Below are positions 45,133-53,599 of a DNA stretch of 57,619 nucleotides, piece after piece. This DNA comes from Nostoc sp. KVJ20. GTDB lineage: Bacteria; Cyanobacteriota; Cyanobacteriia; Cyanobacteriales; Nostocaceae. Within the stretch, counting starts at the first letter, position 1; the number at the start of each line of letters is the position of its first letter. The stretch covers positions 1 to 57,619 of the forward strand of contig NZ_KV757561.1 of NCBI RefSeq assembly GCF_001712795.1, read 5' to 3'. Both the position numbers and the translations under genes were made by a program. The notes beneath the pieces are model-generated. The model ran no database searches, was not told where the DNA came from, and saw only the letters and a list, made by a program, of their open reading frames with translations.

Positions 45133-45422
45133 CTTTCTGTATACCCTCACGGCTTACAGAAACAAGTTGGAAACGAATTGCCCAGAGGCAAGGCTTCCTA
45201 AGTTCCAAGGGAAGGAAGCCCGACCCAGCAAGAGTGGGAAACTACTCCCGCAGTTCCGAGCAAAGGAAGCCGACCCACGGACAACTCTGGGCGTCTACGA
45301 ACTTCTCACTGCACGATGCTCTCAGAATTCGCCTGCGTTTAAGTCCCTTCACCTAACCAAACTTAAGATTGCACGCCTGATTCAAATTTAGCCCCGCTAG
45401 GTAATTACGCGACGGGTTTTTG
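45133..45422 (+). ncRNA. Candidate structured RNA with terminator
   Basis: Unrecognised, plus-strand reading divergent from rnr. Features: TTTCTGTA/TACAGAAA hairpin (45133-45161), a long-range GCCCAGAG/CTCTGGGC pairing (about 45180 with 45283) that encloses GGCTTCC/GGAAGCC and a second GGAAGCC copy, then CCCCGC...GCGACGGGTTTTT at 45392-45421, a plausible rho-independent terminator. No conserved ORF fits. Not matched by me to 6S, tmRNA, SRP or rnpB. It might equally be a folded rnr leader or repeat DNA. Confidence 0.3.
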
Positions 45423-45479
45423 AGAAGCTGGGTTTAGAGAATCCATACTGCCCAAAAGCGCTATACAGGGGAGCCACTG

Positions 45480-45660
45480 CGGTGAGGCAGCCCCCGTTTT
45501 GGCGGTTTCCGTCGTTAGCGCTAGCGATAGCGAGGAACGAGCGTCGGAACGAGCGTCTGGGGGACTTGCCGAACCCGAAGGGTCTTGGGGTCTCCCCAAG
45601 TGGAGGAGGCAGTGCGGTCTTGGGGTCTCCCCAAATGGAGCAACTGCCGTCAAGTGGCGT
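45480..45660. repeat. Nostoc-type palindromic repeat block
   Basis: Contains GCTAGCGATAGCG, GAACGAGCGTC twice, and the near-identical pair GGTCTTGGGGTCTCCCCAA at about 45588 and 45617. GC-rich against the surroundings and typical of Nostoc dispersed repeats. ORFs across it are artefacts of the repeat composition. Confidence 0.65.
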
Positions 45661-46002
45661 GGAAACTACAGGTGTTTGATTGTCTAGAGTGAAGGTAATT
45701 TTACGCCATTAGACTCTGATTTTTAACTAGGAGGAACTGCTGGTGAACCCAATTGTCCCACATGTAGAATCGGTAACAATTAGGTGAGCAGCTTAATAAG
45801 CAGTGAGGGCGAACCTTATCTTCATTATTGTAGATTTAGAGCGCACTTCCAGAAAATAGTTCTAGATAATGAGTTGGGTCATCAGTATAGCATTGCAGGC
45901 AAGACTACCCAGGTAAGTTAGCACTAGCCAAAATTTTCGTCAAAAAAGAGCTACTGCTACAATTGGGACACAAGGCAAAGCAAAAATATTACTTTAAAAG
46001 GG

Positions 46003-46121
46003 ACTGGGGATTAGGGATTGGTGATTAGGGATGAGGTATTAGGGATTAGGATTAAGATAATTCTTTCCCAATCCCCAATCCCTAGTCCCCAATTCCCAAA
46101 TTCCCAGTCCCTAGTCCCCAA
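46003..46121. repeat. STRR fold-back (GGGATTA / TCCCCAA)
   Basis: GGGATTAGGGATTGGTGATTAGGGA units face CCCAATCCCCAATCCCTAGTCCCC in inverse orientation (shown shortened). It ends just before the 46146 gene and lies in its leader region. The rest of 45700-46003 has no clear gene. Confidence 0.7.
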
Positions 46122-46145
46122 CAGATTTAGATTGGTAGCAGTATT

Positions 46146-47033
46146 ATGTTGGCTCAATTCCAGAGCTTGTATCCCAAGGGCAGTTTGATTTCTGAATTAG
46201 TACAGATTTTTCAAGGAAAATATATTGTCAGGGCAAGCGTACAAATTGAAGGCGTAACCCGTGCTACGGGTATGGCAGCGGCAGAAACAGTAGAAGCAGC
46301 AGAAGACCAAGCCAGAACTAGGGCGCTGATAGTTTTGGGTATTACAAATGCGTCACCAGAATCAGTGGCATTTACCTCAAATCCAATTTCCCCGGTACAA
46401 CAAAACCCTCCCTTGAACCCCAAAGGTGGATTGCATGAGCCTGCTGCCTATTCTCCTGCAAAAGATGGAGATTTTGTTAGTAGTCAGTGGCCACCGGTTA
46501 GCGACAAAGAAATATCTATACCGCCTTCCAAAGGACGGAACATTAAACCAGAAGTAGTAACAAGCAGTAACGAACAGTACGAGTACAGCAATACTGCACC
46601 CCTAACAAGCGATACCTATAGCCAGGATTTAAATCAAAACTTTCCTGTTACTCCCAATCGGGAGCTAGAATTTGATCCTCCAGTTGAAAAATTGGAAATA
46701 AACTTTGATAACCAGGTGGAAAATCAAACCTTTCCAGCAATTTCTGCTAATAATGTCACACCATTTACACCCCGGAGTTACAGCCCTCAAGAGGATGTCC
46801 CTACCCCTTCAGGAACAGGAAAGAGAAAGAAGAAAGCTGAACCCGTGGATTTATCGGATGTAATTGCTAAAACAGATGTTGAACTTCAGCGTTTAGGCTG
46901 GACACCAGAACAGGGACGAGAGCATCTGATTAAAACTTACGGTAAGCGGGGGCGAACTTTGCTAACTGAAGAAGAATTGCACGGATTCCTCAAATTCCTT
47001 CAATCTGAGCCAGACCCAATAGCGGGATTTTGA
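46146..47033 (+). CDS. Unknown protein: N-terminal Rad52-like segment plus one copy of a 55-residue C-terminal domain
   Basis: 295 residues. The N-terminal 65 residues (LYPKGSLISELVQI, GKYIVRASVQIEGVTRATG, VEAAEDQARTRALIVLGI) weakly resemble the short beta-beta-alpha core of Rad52-type annealing proteins; this is a guess. A long disordered Pro/Ser-rich linker follows (70-230). Residues 235-291 are a compact helical domain with DVIAKTDVELQRLGWT, EQGREHLIKTYGKR and LLTEEELHGFLKFL. The same domain occurs three times in the next gene, 81 bases downstream. Confidence 0.75.
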   Translation: MLAQFQSLYPKGSLISELVQIFQGKYIVRASVQIEGVTRATGMAAAETVEAAEDQARTRALIVLGITNASPESVAFTSNPISPVQQNPPLNPKGGLHEPAAYSPAKDGDFVSSQWPPVSDKEISIPPSKGRNIKPEVVTSSNEQYEYSNTAPLTSDTYSQDLNQNFPVTPNRELEFDPPVEKLEINFDNQVENQTFPAISANNVTPFTPRSYSPQEDVPTPSGTGKRKKKAEPVDLSDVIAKTDVELQRLGWTPEQGREHLIKTYGKRGRTLLTEEELHGFLKFLQSEPDPIAGF

Positions 47034-47090
47034 TTTGTCATTAGTCATTGGTCATTAGTCATTAGTCCTTACTAATGACTAATAACGTAG
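47034..47090. repeat. STRR array (GTCATTA / ACTAATG)
   Basis: GTCATTAGTCATTGGTCATTAGTC followed by TTACTAATGACTAATAAC forms a short fold-back between the two domain-sharing genes (sequence abbreviated to the first units). Confidence 0.75.
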
Positions 47091-47113
47091 GCTGTTGAAA
47101 CAGTAACGAAGCT

Positions 47114-47749
47114 ATGGAACCTGTGGATTTTTCTGAGGTAATTGCTCAAACAGACGTTGAAATGCAGCGACTAGGGTGGACAATAGACCAGGGACGGGAA
47201 CATCTCATAAAAAATTATGGGAAGCGATCGCGTACTTTTCTGACAGAAGTAGAATTATTAGACTTCCTCCAATACCTTGTATCTCTACCGACACCAACAT
47301 TACACGAAATTCTGATTGCCAAAATTAATGTTGAAATCGAACGGTTATGGTGGACAGAAGAGGAAGCCTGGGAACATCTCAAAAAAACTTATGGTAAGCG
47401 ATCGCGTACCTTACTGACAGAAGTAGAATTACTAGACTTCTTCCAATACCTTGTATCTCTACCTACAATAGAATCCCCCACGGATTTTGACGCGGAATAT
47501 GAAGAGTTCCAAGATTTCTCTACATACTCAGAAGAATCAGACAAGGTAATTACTAGAATGTCTTCTGAGGATTTATCTCAGATATTGGATAAAACTGATG
47601 TCGAAATGCAGCGTTTAGGGTTGACAACAGAACAGGGACGGGAGCATCTGATTAAAACTTATGGGAAGCGAGGGCGTTTTTTGCTTACAGAAGTCGAATT
47701 ATTAGACTTCCTCAAATATCTCCAATCTCAGCCAGACCCACTAGTTTGA
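47114..47749 (+). CDS. Protein of three tandem ~55-residue repeat domains
   Basis: 211 residues made almost wholly of three copies (about 5-59, 64-118 and 152-207) of the domain that ends the upstream protein. Consensus elements: TDVEMQRLGWT, QGREHLxKxYGKRxR, LLTEVELLDFLxYL. Copy 2 is the most divergent (INVEIERLWWTEEEAWEHL). An acidic linker (DFDAEYEEFQDFSTYSEES) separates copies 2 and 3. The N-terminus MEPVDFSEVIAQTD parallels AEPVDLSDVIAKTD of the upstream gene, so the second gene arose by duplication of that tail. Function unknown. Confidence 0.8.
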   Translation: MEPVDFSEVIAQTDVEMQRLGWTIDQGREHLIKNYGKRSRTFLTEVELLDFLQYLVSLPTPTLHEILIAKINVEIERLWWTEEEAWEHLKKTYGKRSRTLLTEVELLDFFQYLVSLPTIESPTDFDAEYEEFQDFSTYSEESDKVITRMSSEDLSQILDKTDVEMQRLGLTTEQGREHLIKTYGKRGRFLLTEVELLDFLKYLQSQPDPLV

Positions 47750-47764
47750 TGGATGAATAAGTTT

Positions 47765-47811
47765 GTAGTAAGGACTTTAGTCCTTGATTTGAGCGCTAAA
47801 GCGCTCACTAC
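47765..47811. repeat. Double-hairpin dispersed repeat, copy 2
   Basis: Same plan as 1386-1434: GTAGTAAGGACTTTAGTCC then GAGCGCTAAAGCGCTC and CACTAC. Here the inner palindromes are perfect. Confidence 0.75.
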
Positions 47812-47906
47812 GAACCAAGCAAACTTGACTTGACAGACTACTAGCGGGATTTTAGTTAGTCATTTTTGCAAATCGGTATTAAGTACTTGAGTAGACTACC
47901 CATTTC

Positions 47907-47946
47907 AAAAATAACCCCTCTTCACTTATGAAGAGGGGTTATTTTT
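47907..47946. terminator. Strong bidirectional terminator
   Basis: AAAAATAACCCCTCTTCA and its perfect 18-base complement around a CTTA loop; A and T tracts on either side serve both directions. It terminates the repeat-domain gene (plus) and clpP (minus), whose stops face it. Confidence 0.92.
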
Positions 47947-47994
47947 GGGGTTTAAGGGAATTAAAAGTGGTAAATCACCATTTAATCGTGATTA

Positions 47995-48606
47995 TTAATT
48001 AACAGCAGCAACGGCTGGACGGCTACCAGCGGCGTGACGGTCAATCACTTGGTCAATTAAGCCATATTCCCTGGCTTCTTCTGGCGACATAAAAAAGTCA
48101 CGTTCAGTATCTTCAGCAATCCGCTCAATTGGTTGACCTGTATGTTCAGCTAAATAGTCGTTTAGCCTCCGCTTGTGGTACAAAATTTCCCGCGCCTGAA
48201 TTTCAATATCAGTCGCCTGTCCTTGAGCACCCCCTAAAGGTTGATGAATCATAATCCGAGAATGGGGTAGACTCATTCGTTTACCCTTAGCACCTGCACT
48301 GAGGAGGAAAGCGCCCATGCTCGCCGCCAATCCGGTACAAATTGTACAGACATCAGGGCGAATGTGTTTCATAGTGTCAAAAATGCCCATACCAGCCGTC
48401 ACCGAACCACCGGGAGAATTGATGTACATATAAATGTCTTTCTCCGGGTCTTCAGCATCCAAATACAGCAGTTGGGCAACAATCAAGTTAGCAATGTTGT
48501 TGTCAACCTGTTGTCCCAAAAAGATGATGCGCTCACGTAACAGCCGTGAGTAGATGTCAAAGGCGCGTTCACCTCGACCCGATTGTTCAATAACGATAGG
48601 AATCAT
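47995..48606 (-). CDS. clpP: ATP-dependent Clp protease proteolytic subunit
   Basis: Serine protease subunit of the Clp machine. 203 residues, standard length. Catalytic triad Ser96 (GLAASMGAF), His121 ([10 protein letters not shown]) and Asp170 ([11 protein letters not shown]) are intact, so it is an active ClpP and not a ClpR. ATG 48606. No clpX follows in the window. Cyanobacteria carry several clpP paralogues; which one this is cannot be fixed from the sequence alone. Confidence 0.96.
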   Translation of the reverse strand: MIPIVIEQSGRGERAFDIYSRLLRERIIFLGQQVDNNIANLIVAQLLYLDAEDPEKDIYMYINSPGGSVTAGMGIFDTMKHIRPDVCTICTGLAASMGAFLLSAGAKGKRMSLPHSRIMIHQPLGGAQGQATDIEIQAREILYHKRRLNDYLAEHTGQPIERIAEDTERDFFMSPEEAREYGLIDQVIDRHAAGSRPAVAAVN

Positions 48607-49085
48607 GGAAGCGTGTTTGTGGCTACTTTAAATACATTTTATCGGTGACAGCACAAAACTGGGGTTTATCTCTACTGTTCTCAGCTAGATAGAAGCAAAT
48701 CTTTCCTATTCTGCTTTATCAAACAAGGGAGCAAAAGCACATTTTGCAATAGATTCAACCTTTAAGGGCACTTTTTAGTGTTAAAAGCTGTCTAAGAGAA
48801 TATCCCGCTTTAGGGAAGAACTGATTAAAAAACTCCAACTCTCGCCATCTCATGTTTCGGCCTTTGCTGCACAATCTTGGCGATGTGTGTGATTAGACCG
48901 ATAACCGAAATCCGACTTGCTTAGGGAATTATATTAAATATCGAGTAACATTTTAAACATTTTTTTATAATTTCCCTCAGCAATTATCAAGTTATTTTTG
49001 TTAGATTCGGTAAATCGATAGTACGAGGTGTATTTAGAATAACCAGTCCTAATTGAAATGCTATCCACTAAGAGAGAGACGTGCC
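48607..49085. other. clpP upstream region, no gene seen
   Basis: AT-rich spacer containing the clpP promoter. No convincing ORF, hairpin or tRNA was seen in it apart from short T tracts near 48960. Confidence 0.5.
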
Positions 49086-49241
49086 ATGCTGGAAAAACTT
49101 ATACAAGCCGCCATCATCACCTTCTTGCTCCATCTGATAGCAGGACTTAGCCCAAATACTTTAATTCAGACAAAAACAGCATCACCTGTGCGAGAAACGC
49201 CACCAAATATTGTTAGCTTGCTATTGCGAACTTTTCAGTAA
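49086..49241 (+). CDS. Possible small membrane protein
   Basis: 51 residues from ATG 49086 with AGAGAGA upstream (an in-frame ATG at 49053 is a longer option). One hydrophobic helix (LIQAAIITFLLHLIAGL) and a polar C-terminal half. Such short one-helix proteins are common in cyanobacterial membranes, but I do not recognise this one; it could be a chance ORF. Confidence 0.4.
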   Translation: MLEKLIQAAIITFLLHLIAGLSPNTLIQTKTASPVRETPPNIVSLLLRTFQ

Positions 49242-49266
49242 AAATGTTTCATAAGTTGCACAGGTG

Positions 49267-49379
49267 TAAGTAAGTCGGCGCAAATAAACCTAACCATATA
49301 AAGATGATTTCCTTGTAATCAATGCTTTACAACTAAGGCATTGATTACAAACTCGAAATTTTTTACACCAACTTACTTA
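49267..49379. mobile_element. MITE-like element 3
   Basis: The ends TAAGTAAGTCGGCGCAAATA and the reverse complement of TTTACACCAACTTACTTA agree at most positions. Inside, TTGTAATCAATGC and GCATTGATTACAA form a perfect 13-base inverted repeat. The 113-base element has no ORF and ends in TA. Confidence 0.6.
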
Positions 49380-49524
49380 GGCGATATCAAAAAGATGCAT
49401 TGCTACCTTCTACCCAAGGGGTAATTTGCGCGTAGGGTTTCTTGCTTATGTACATAGCCATCTCGGCTAACACTCCTGGGAACAGGATAGACTGAGCAAA
49501 GAAGGCAACTACTTGCATTTGAAC

Positions 49525-51582
49525 ATGACTAATCGCCTTGCTGAAGCTAAGAGCCTCTATCTCCGCAAACACGCCGAAAACCCCATTGATTGGTGGCCTT
49601 GGTGTGACGAAGCGCTTGCAACTGCAAGGGCGCAAAATAAACCGATTTTTCTCTCCATTGGCTACTCTAGTTGCCACTGGTGTACTGTTATGGAAGGCGA
49701 GGCTTTTTCTGATATTGCGATCGCTGACTACATGAATGCCAATTATCTTCCCATCAAAGTAGACAGGGAAGAAAGACCTGACCTCGATAGCATCTATATG
49801 CAGGCTTTGCAGATGATGAGCGGTCAAGGAGGTTGGCCTTTAAATATTTTTCTTTCCCCAGAAGATTTAGTGCCGTTTTACGCTGGTACTTATTTCCCTG
49901 TAGACCCGCGTTATGGTCGTCCAGGATTTTTGCAGGTGTTGCAAGCCCTTCGCCGTTATTACGATACAGAAAAAGAAGATTTACAGCAACGCAAAGCCTT
50001 AATTATTGAGTCTCTGCTCACGTCTGCGGTGTTGCAAGACGATACAACAACGGAGCTTGAAGACCATGAATTACTTCGCAAAGGTTGGGAAACCAGTACG
50101 AGTGTAATTACTCCTAGTCAATCTGGTAACAGTTTTCCGATGATTCCCTATACAGAATTAGCACTGCGGGGAAATCGATTTAATTTTGAATCTCGCTATG
50201 ATGGCAAGCAAGTTTGTACCCAACGGGGACTAGACTTAGCGCTGGGAGGCATTTATGACCATGTGGCCGGTGGTTTTCATCGCTATACTGTTGACCCGAC
50301 TTGGACAGTTCCCCACTTTGAAAAGATGCTCTACGACAATGGACAGATTGTCGAGTATTTAGCTTCTTTGTGGAGTACGGGAGTACAAGAACCAGCATTT
50401 GAGAGGGCGGTTGCTGGTACTGTACAATGGCTGAAGCGGGAAATGACCGCACCTGAAGGTTACTTCTATGCTGCTCAAGATGCCGACAGCTTCACTGATC
50501 CCACGGCAGTAGAACCAGAAGAAGGAACTTTTTATGTCTGGAGTTACAGTGATTTAGAACAACTGTTAACGCCTGAAGAATTAACGGAATTACAACAGCA
50601 GTTTACCGTGACCCCTAACGGCAACTTTGAAGGACGTAATGTTTTACAAAGAAGGAATTCAGGTCAACTGAGTGCAACGCTGGAAACGGCACTGAGCAAG
50701 CTGTTTACAGCTCGTTACGGCGTTAGTTCTGAGTCTCTAGAAACCTTTCCCCCAGCTCGTAACAACCAGGAAGCAAAAACCACTAACTGGCCAGGTCGCA
50801 TTCCCTCAGTGACAGATACAAAAATGATTGTCGCCTGGAATAGCTTGATGATTTCTGGGCTGGCTAGGGCTGCTGGAGTGTTCCGACAACCGTTATATCT
50901 AGAATTAGCAGCACAAGCGGCGAATTTTATCTTGGAAAATCAGTTTGTAAATGGGCGTTTCCAGAGACTCAACTATCAAGGAGAAGCGACCGTTTTAGCT
51001 CAGTCTGAAGATTACGCTTTGTTTATTAAAGCTCTCTTGGATTTACAAGCTTCCAACCCTGAGCAGAAGCAATGGTTAGAAAATGCGATCGCTATCCAAG
51101 ATGAATTTAACGAATTTCTCTGGAGTGTAGAGCTAGGTGGTTATTATAACACATCAAGCGATTCTAGTCAAGATTTAATTGTCAGAGAACGCAGTTATGC
51201 GGATAATGCTACACCATCAGCTAATGGAATTGCGATCGCTAATCTTGTCCGTCTCACCCTACTCACTGATAATCTAGATTATTTAGATTTAGCGGAACTT
51301 GGTTTGAAAGCTTTTAAGAGTGTGATGCATCGCGCTCCTCAAGCTTGTCCCAGCTTGTTTACAGCTTTGGATTGGTATCGTAATTCTACCTTGATTCGCA
51401 GTACAACCGAGCAAATCAACGCTTTGATCCCCAAGTATTTGCCGGTGGCTGCGTTTGCCATCACATCTGATTTACCAGAGGGAAGCGTTGGGTTAGTTTG
51501 CCAAGGTTTGAAGTGCCTTGCACCAGCAGAAAGTGTAGAGCATTTATTGCAGCAAGTGCAGGAAAGTCAAAATAGAGGATAA
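49525..51582 (+). CDS. YyaL/SSP411-type thioredoxin-fold plus alpha-toroid protein
   Basis: 685 residues from ATG 49525 ([20 protein letters not shown]). The N-terminal thioredoxin-like domain carries the CHWC signature (C50 and C53) in [18 protein letters not shown] and continues with [17 protein letters not shown]. The C-terminal two thirds form an (alpha/alpha)6 barrel of the N-acylglucosamine-2-epimerase/cellobiose-epimerase clan ([32 protein letters not shown]). Members of the spermatogenesis-associated protein 20 family lack a firm enzymatic assignment. Redox role possible. Single gene. Confidence 0.92.
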   Translation: MTNRLAEAKSLYLRKHAENPIDWWPWCDEALATARAQNKPIFLSIGYSSCHWCTVMEGEAFSDIAIADYMNANYLPIKVDREERPDLDSIYMQALQMMSGQGGWPLNIFLSPEDLVPFYAGTYFPVDPRYGRPGFLQVLQALRRYYDTEKEDLQQRKALIIESLLTSAVLQDDTTTELEDHELLRKGWETSTSVITPSQSGNSFPMIPYTELALRGNRFNFESRYDGKQVCTQRGLDLALGGIYDHVAGGFHRYTVDPTWTVPHFEKMLYDNGQIVEYLASLWSTGVQEPAFERAVAGTVQWLKREMTAPEGYFYAAQDADSFTDPTAVEPEEGTFYVWSYSDLEQLLTPEELTELQQQFTVTPNGNFEGRNVLQRRNSGQLSATLETALSKLFTARYGVSSESLETFPPARNNQEAKTTNWPGRIPSVTDTKMIVAWNSLMISGLARAAGVFRQPLYLELAAQAANFILENQFVNGRFQRLNYQGEATVLAQSEDYALFIKALLDLQASNPEQKQWLENAIAIQDEFNEFLWSVELGGYYNTSSDSSQDLIVRERSYADNATPSANGIAIANLVRLTLLTDNLDYLDLAELGLKAFKSVMHRAPQACPSLFTALDWYRNSTLIRSTTEQINALIPKYLPVAAFAITSDLPEGSVGLVCQGLKCLAPAESVEHLLQQVQESQNRG

Positions 51583-51726
51583 CTTTGGCAACATCGGACG
51601 CATAACCATAAATAAACCGCCCATACCTGGAAACATCAGCCTGATTTATTCCTATTGGTGGCGATATCGCTTTTTATAAACCCCACATTCCGCACCAAGA
51701 AATGTCACAATCAGTCATTAAAGGTA

Positions 51727-52878
51727 ATGTTCCGAGCAAACCCTCAACGTACTGGTGTATACAACACAACGGGTATCCGTCATTTCAAAGAGGTAAAGTG
51801 GAAGCTTCAACTTACAAGTTTTGATGTTCATTTTTCTGCCTGTCCAACAGTTGCCGACGGAGTGATTTGCATTGGGGACGGTAAAAGAAATTTCTATGTG
51901 ATAGATACACAAACGGGGCAGCAGAGGTGGACTTTCAACCCTGGAAGTAGGTACATTGCTTCTCCAACAGTTGCTAATGGAATAGTTTACATCTGTAGTT
52001 CAGATGGCATCATCTACGCTATTGAACTAGAAACAAGGCAGCAGAGGTGGCAATTCAAAATAACTGAAAGGATTGGGCTTGGAGAGTATTACTCTCCCGT
52101 AGTTGTGAATGGAATTGTATATATCGGTAGTCCCGAAGGTTATCTTTATGTCTTAGACGCTTCCACAGGGAAGCAAATCTGGATCTTACAAACTACAGGC
52201 AATCAGCGAACTTCTGCACCATCAATTGCCGATGGAATACTCTACCTTGGCAGCAGTGATGGATGTGTCACAAGTGTAGATATGGAAACAAAACAGCGAA
52301 AGTGGGTATTTCAACCTTCTTATCCCTTAATCCTAGATAGTCCTTTTTTGCCTGTCATTACTGAGAAAATTGTTTACTGCGGTAGCAAAGGACAAGCTCT
52401 CGTAGCATTAGACATTAAAACAGGGGAGCAAAAATGGACATTTGAGCTAGAAAATGCAACGCTACTTTATCCACATCTAAGTTATCCATCTGTTGCTAAT
52501 GGAATCGTTTGTGTTGGTAGCAGCAATACTATTTACGGATTAGATGAAGCCACTGGACAAATACTCTGGAGGTTTGCAACAGAAACTTCGGCTTCGTACC
52601 CAGTTATTGCTAATGAGGTAGTCTACGTTGGAATTAACGGAGTACTGTGGGCTTTGAAGCTCGCCACTGGACAAGCATTATGGCAGTTTAAACCGCCAGA
52701 GCCAGAACTACCATTAACAGATCCAAGAAGATGGTTGTATGCATTTGGCAAATTGGCAGTAGAAAAAGGCTGGGTTGCTTATGCTCCAACGGTTCTTTCA
52801 CCTGCGATCGCTAACGAAGTAGTTTACGTTTTAGTGTATTACAGTTTAGATTGCACAGTTCTCTATGCATTAAATTGA
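51727..52878 (+). CDS. PQQ-like (BamB-type) beta-propeller protein
   Basis: 383 residues from ATG 51727, preceded by AAAGGTA (a TTG at 51655 would add 24 residues). Repeated blades read ADGVICIGDGKRNFYVIDTQTGQQRWTF, VYICSSDGIIYAIELETRQQRW and similar (about seven WxF/YALD units, shown shortened). No PQQ or signal peptide is evident in the short form. Probably a protein-binding propeller; partner unknown. It ends 27 bases before the mobA ATG, so the two could be cotranscribed. Confidence 0.85.
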   Translation: MFRANPQRTGVYNTTGIRHFKEVKWKLQLTSFDVHFSACPTVADGVICIGDGKRNFYVIDTQTGQQRWTFNPGSRYIASPTVANGIVYICSSDGIIYAIELETRQQRWQFKITERIGLGEYYSPVVVNGIVYIGSPEGYLYVLDASTGKQIWILQTTGNQRTSAPSIADGILYLGSSDGCVTSVDMETKQRKWVFQPSYPLILDSPFLPVITEKIVYCGSKGQALVALDIKTGEQKWTFELENATLLYPHLSYPSVANGIVCVGSSNTIYGLDEATGQILWRFATETSASYPVIANEVVYVGINGVLWALKLATGQALWQFKPPEPELPLTDPRRWLYAFGKLAVEKGWVAYAPTVLSPAIANEVVYVLVYYSLDCTVLYALN

Positions 52879-52905
52879 CATTTGGAATTAGGTGATTTGA
52901 GAATT

Positions 52906-53499
52906 ATGACCTGCTGTACATTAACAGCAATTGTATTAGCTGGCGGTAAAAGTTCTCGCATGGGTCAGGATAAAGCCTTGATTCCCATTCAAGGGATACC
53001 ATTGTTGCAGCGAGTTTGTGGGATTGCTCAAAGCTGTACAGATAGTGTTTATGTAGTGACTCCCTGGCCAGAACGCTATCAAAACTTACTTTTACCTGGT
53101 TGTCAGTTTATCCGAGAAGTGCCTTTATCTGGAGAATCTCTAGCCCACGGGCCTTTAGTTGGTTTTGCCCAAGGATTAGCCGAAATACAGACAGAATGGG
53201 TGCTGCTGCTAGCTTGTGATTTGCCGAGATTGCGGGTTGAGGTGTTGCAAGAATGGGTAACTAGACTTGATAGCGTGGGAGATAATGCGATCGCAGCTTT
53301 AGCTCATCATCCCAAAGGCTGGGAACCTCTATGTGGTTTCTATCGCCGTCGTTGTTTGCCACAACTTTTAGAGTTTATCAACCAAGGGGGGCGATCGTTT
53401 CAGCAGTGGCTTCGGCAATATCCGGTAGAAGTTTTGCCTTTAGCAGAACCCGAAATGCTGTTTAACTGTAATACACCAGAGGACTTGGCTTTAAGTTAA
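52906..53499 (+). CDS. mobA: Molybdenum cofactor guanylyltransferase
   Basis: Attaches GMP to molybdopterin. 197 residues from ATG 52906. Signature IVLAGGKSSRMGQDKALIPIQG binds GTP; LLLACDLPRL supplies the Mg-binding Asp; FNCNTPEDL closes the fold. A TTG 24 bases upstream also opens the frame but lacks family match. Confidence 0.94.
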   Translation: MTCCTLTAIVLAGGKSSRMGQDKALIPIQGIPLLQRVCGIAQSCTDSVYVVTPWPERYQNLLLPGCQFIREVPLSGESLAHGPLVGFAQGLAEIQTEWVLLLACDLPRLRVEVLQEWVTRLDSVGDNAIAALAHHPKGWEPLCGFYRRRCLPQLLEFINQGGRSFQQWLRQYPVEVLPLAEPEMLFNCNTPEDLALS

Positions 53500-53507
53500 T
53501 TGAAGAA

Positions 53508-53597
53508 GATACAGAATTCAGAATCAATGAGTGTGGGATAAGAGAGATTAGGAAAATTTTCCTTCTGAATTCTGAATTCTGACTCCTGAATTCTGGT
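53508..53597. repeat. STRR fold-back (AATTCAG / CTGAATT)
   Basis: ACAGAATTCAGAATCAATGAG at left faces TTCTGAATTCTGAATTCTGAC on the right (abbreviated). Lies between convergent mobA and the GHL10-like gene. Confidence 0.7.
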
Positions 53598-53599
53598 AT

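Noticed and set aside
45117..45391. Plus-strand ORFs of 74-79 residues upstream of rnr
   Set aside because: Composition is not protein-like; the nested complementary segments better fit an RNA or leader.
45133..45422. 6S RNA, tmRNA, SRP RNA or RNase P RNA
   Set aside because: I could not match any signature: no tmRNA tag codons, no SRP GGAAGCAGC-type core, no RNase P conserved core. Left as an unnamed candidate.
45405..45687. Overlapping ORFs on both strands in the GC-rich block
   Set aside because: All frames are open because of repeat composition (palindromes and GGTCTTGGGG copies); the proteins look random.
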